Below, piece by piece: positions 3,920 through 5,289 of a DNA stretch of 5,289 nt. The stretch lies in the NCBI GenBank assembly GCA_023667385.1, contig JAMPAE010000123.1:1-5289 (forward strand). Direction: 5' to 3'. The notes beneath the pieces were generated by a model that was given only the letters and a program-made list of their open reading frames with translations, was not told the origin of the DNA and ran no database searches. The stretch is from Ruminococcus sp. (GTDB lineage: Bacteria; Bacillota; Clostridia; Oscillospirales; Acutalibacteraceae). The translations under genes and the position numbers were made by a program. Numbering within the stretch: position 1 is the first letter of the stretch; each line of letters opens with the position of its first letter.

Positions 3920-5289
3920 ATGCCGATTGAAAAAGCTAAGACTGCCGGTTTTTGCTTCGGTGTTAACCGTGCGGTGAAGATGCTATATGAAATGGTTGAA
4001 AAAGGTGTCAAGGTCTGCACGCTCGGACCTATTATACATAATCCGCAGGTGATTGCCGACCTTGAAAGCAAAGGTGTACGAATCATCAATGACCCGAGCG
4101 AAGCGCATGAGGATGAGCACATTGTCATTCGTACTCACGGCGTGACGAAGCAGGTGCTTGAAAAAATTAAATCACTCGGCATTGAGCATACAAATGCAAC
4201 CTGCCCATACGTGATGAAGATACATAAAATCATCAGCGAAAATTCCACCGCTGAAAACGTGGTTTTGATTGCAGGCGATGAAAATCACCCGGAGGTTTGC
4301 GGCTTTCGCAGTCAATGCAACGGTGAGTCCTATGTGTTCAATTCGGCAGAAGAATTTGAAAATTTGGTTGCCGAACACCCTGAATTTCACGAAAAAGAAT
4401 TATTATTTGTTGCTCAGACAACTTTTTCTGTTGAAGAATGGAAAAAATGCGCAAAAAAATTCAAAAAACTATGTACAAATTCCGTTTCATTTGATACAAT
4501 ATGTAGAGCTACGCAAAACCGTCAAATTGAAGCTGAAAAAATTTCATCGCATTGTGATGCAATGATTGTTGTTGGCGGGCATTTCAGCTCGAACACGGCA
4601 AAGCTCAAAACGGTTTGCGAAAAGAACTGCCCGACTTATTTGGTTGAGCAGGCGCAGGAGTTAAAACAGCTTGACCTTTCATCTTGCAAATTAATTGGGG
4701 TAACAGCGGGTGCATCCACACCTGCAGGTATTATAAAGGAGGTACTTTTTACCATGTCCGAAATTTTAAACGAACAAAACACTTCTGAAGACTTTGACTT
4801 TGCAGAGGCTCTCAAAGAAAATCTTGATGCCACAATGAGCATGGAGCCGCAGGTCGTTGGCGTTGTTGTAGGTATTGCACCTAATGAAATACAGGTCGAT
4901 ATCGGCAGAAAATATGCTGGATTTGTTCCCATCGAGGAATACAGCAACGATCCGACTGCCGATCCGTCTGCCGAGCTCAAAATCGGCGACAAAATCAATC
5001 TTATTATCATGAAAACAAATGATAATGAAGGAACCATGATGCTTTCAAAGCGTCGTTATGATGCAATTGCAGCATGGGACGTCATCAACGAAGCAAAAGA
5101 GAGCGAAGAAGTTCTTGAAGCTGTTGTTGCTGAAGCAGTTAAGGGCGGTGTGCTCGTATATCCGAAGGGTATCCGTGTATTCATTCCGGGTTCACTCACA
5201 GGTCTCCCAAGAGACGCAGAGCTTTCATCACTTGGTAAGTCAACCGTTAAGTTCAAAATCATTGACGTTGACAGAGCAAAAAGACGTGT
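3920..5289 (+). CDS. ispH-rpsA: IspH–S1 fusion: HMBPP reductase / ribosomal protein S1 domains (3' end cut by window)
   Basis: A single open frame from ATG 3920 runs past the window end; 456 residues are visible. AAAGGAG (3906-3912) lies 7 bases upstream. Residues 1-278 are IspH, the [4Fe-4S] enzyme that reduces HMBPP to IPP and DMAPP in the last step of the MEP isoprenoid pathway. Cluster ligands C12 (GFCFGV), C95 (NATCPYV) and C195 (DTICRATQNRQ) are present, as are H40 (GPIIHNPQ), H73 (RTHGV), H123 and E125 (ENHPE), TTF (167-169) and SSNT (223-226). A linker rich in acidic residues leads to a first S1 RNA-binding domain (about 310-379, ending MMLSKRR). A second begins near 399 and contains KGIRVFIPGSLTG (416-428). 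Such fusions are known in Clostridia and are annotated as bifunctional IspH/ribosomal protein S1. The S1 part would bind mRNA at the ribosome. The number of remaining S1 domains is not visible. Confidence 0.93.
   Translation, partial: MPIEKAKTAGFCFGVNRAVKMLYEMVEKGVKVCTLGPIIHNPQVIADLESKGVRIINDPSEAHEDEHIVIRTHGVTKQVLEKIKSLGIEHTNATCPYVMKIHKIISENSTAENVVLIAGDENHPEVCGFRSQCNGESYVFNSAEEFENLVAEHPEFHEKELLFVAQTTFSVEEWKKCAKKFKKLCTNSVSFDTICRATQNRQIEAEKISSHCDAMIVVGGHFSSNTAKLKTVCEKNCPTYLVEQAQELKQLDLSSCKLIGVTAGASTPAGIIKEVLFTMSEILNEQNTSEDFDFAEALKENLDATMSMEPQVVGVVVGIAPNEIQVDIGRKYAGFVPIEEYSNDPTADPSAELKIGDKINLIIMKTNDNEGTMMLSKRRYDAIAAWDVINEAKESEEVLEAVVAEAVKGGVLVYPKGIRVFIPGSLTGLPRDAELSSLGKSTVKFKIIDVDRAKRR
4735..4756 (+). 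promoter_or_regulatory. Internal ribosome binding site and ATG at the IspH/S1 junction
   Basis: AAAGGAGGT (4735-4743) is a perfect complement of the 16S rRNA 3' end. It is followed after 10 bases by an ATG (4754-4756) in the same frame as ispH, at residue 279 of the fusion. The bases also code for the IspH terminal residues KEV, so coding constraint explains part of the match. Translation from here would give a free S1-type protein starting MSEILNEQ. Confidence 0.6.

Noticed and set aside
4636..5262. Long minus-strand open frames opposite the S1 region, and similar ones opposite the other genes
   Set aside because: They lie antisense to strongly conserved proteins, have no ribosome binding sites or recognisable domains, and reflect codon bias of the plus strand.

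Overview
The window is about 5.3 kb of bacterial chromosome and most resembles a gut-type member of class Clostridia (Ruminococcaceae/Oscillospiraceae-like). This placement is inferred from four things: the gene order flavoprotein (HI0933/BaiN-like) – cmk – plsC – ispH–rpsA, the ispH–rpsA fusion, strong AAGGAGG-type ribosome binding sites, and hairpin-rich intergenic repeats of a kind common in those genomes. Nothing suggests phage, plasmid or CRISPR content.

Layout. Bases 2-436 (+) are the 3' end of a PutP-type sodium/proline symporter gene, closed by a good intrinsic terminator (451-485). A second terminator follows (500-541) with U-tracts in both directions. It serves a short convergent gene on the minus strand (545-658) encoding a 37-residue amphipathic-helix peptide. 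This small gene has its own consensus-like promoter (-35 at 762-757, -10 at 739-734), a strong ribosome binding site and flanking paired repeats. A divergent promoter (830-858, +) reads into a flavoprotein gene (892-2124, +). The 337-base gap that follows holds a 120-base structured repeat (2181-2300), a hairpin (2320-2342) and a candidate promoter. Next come cytidylate kinase (2462-3127), a PlsC-type acyltransferase (3155-3793), a 126-base spacer with a compact predicted RNA fold (3831-3867), and a 3'-truncated fusion of IspH with S1 RNA-binding domains (3920 to the window end).

How the genes fit together. cmk, plsC and ispH–rpsA are co-directional housekeeping genes for CMP/dCMP recycling, phospholipid synthesis, isoprenoid precursor synthesis and mRNA binding at the ribosome. 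They could form one operon with the flavoprotein gene, with an extra promoter before cmk. The putP fragment and the 37-residue peptide gene are separate transcription units.

The most interesting points are the complete minus-strand unit for the unrecognised 37-residue peptide, with two pairs of GAAC(A/C)AA repeats in opposite orientation flanking its promoter, and a perfect internal Shine-Dalgarno with an in-frame ATG at the IspH/S1 junction. The latter suggests that both an IspH–S1 fusion and a free S1-type protein are made from one reading frame.
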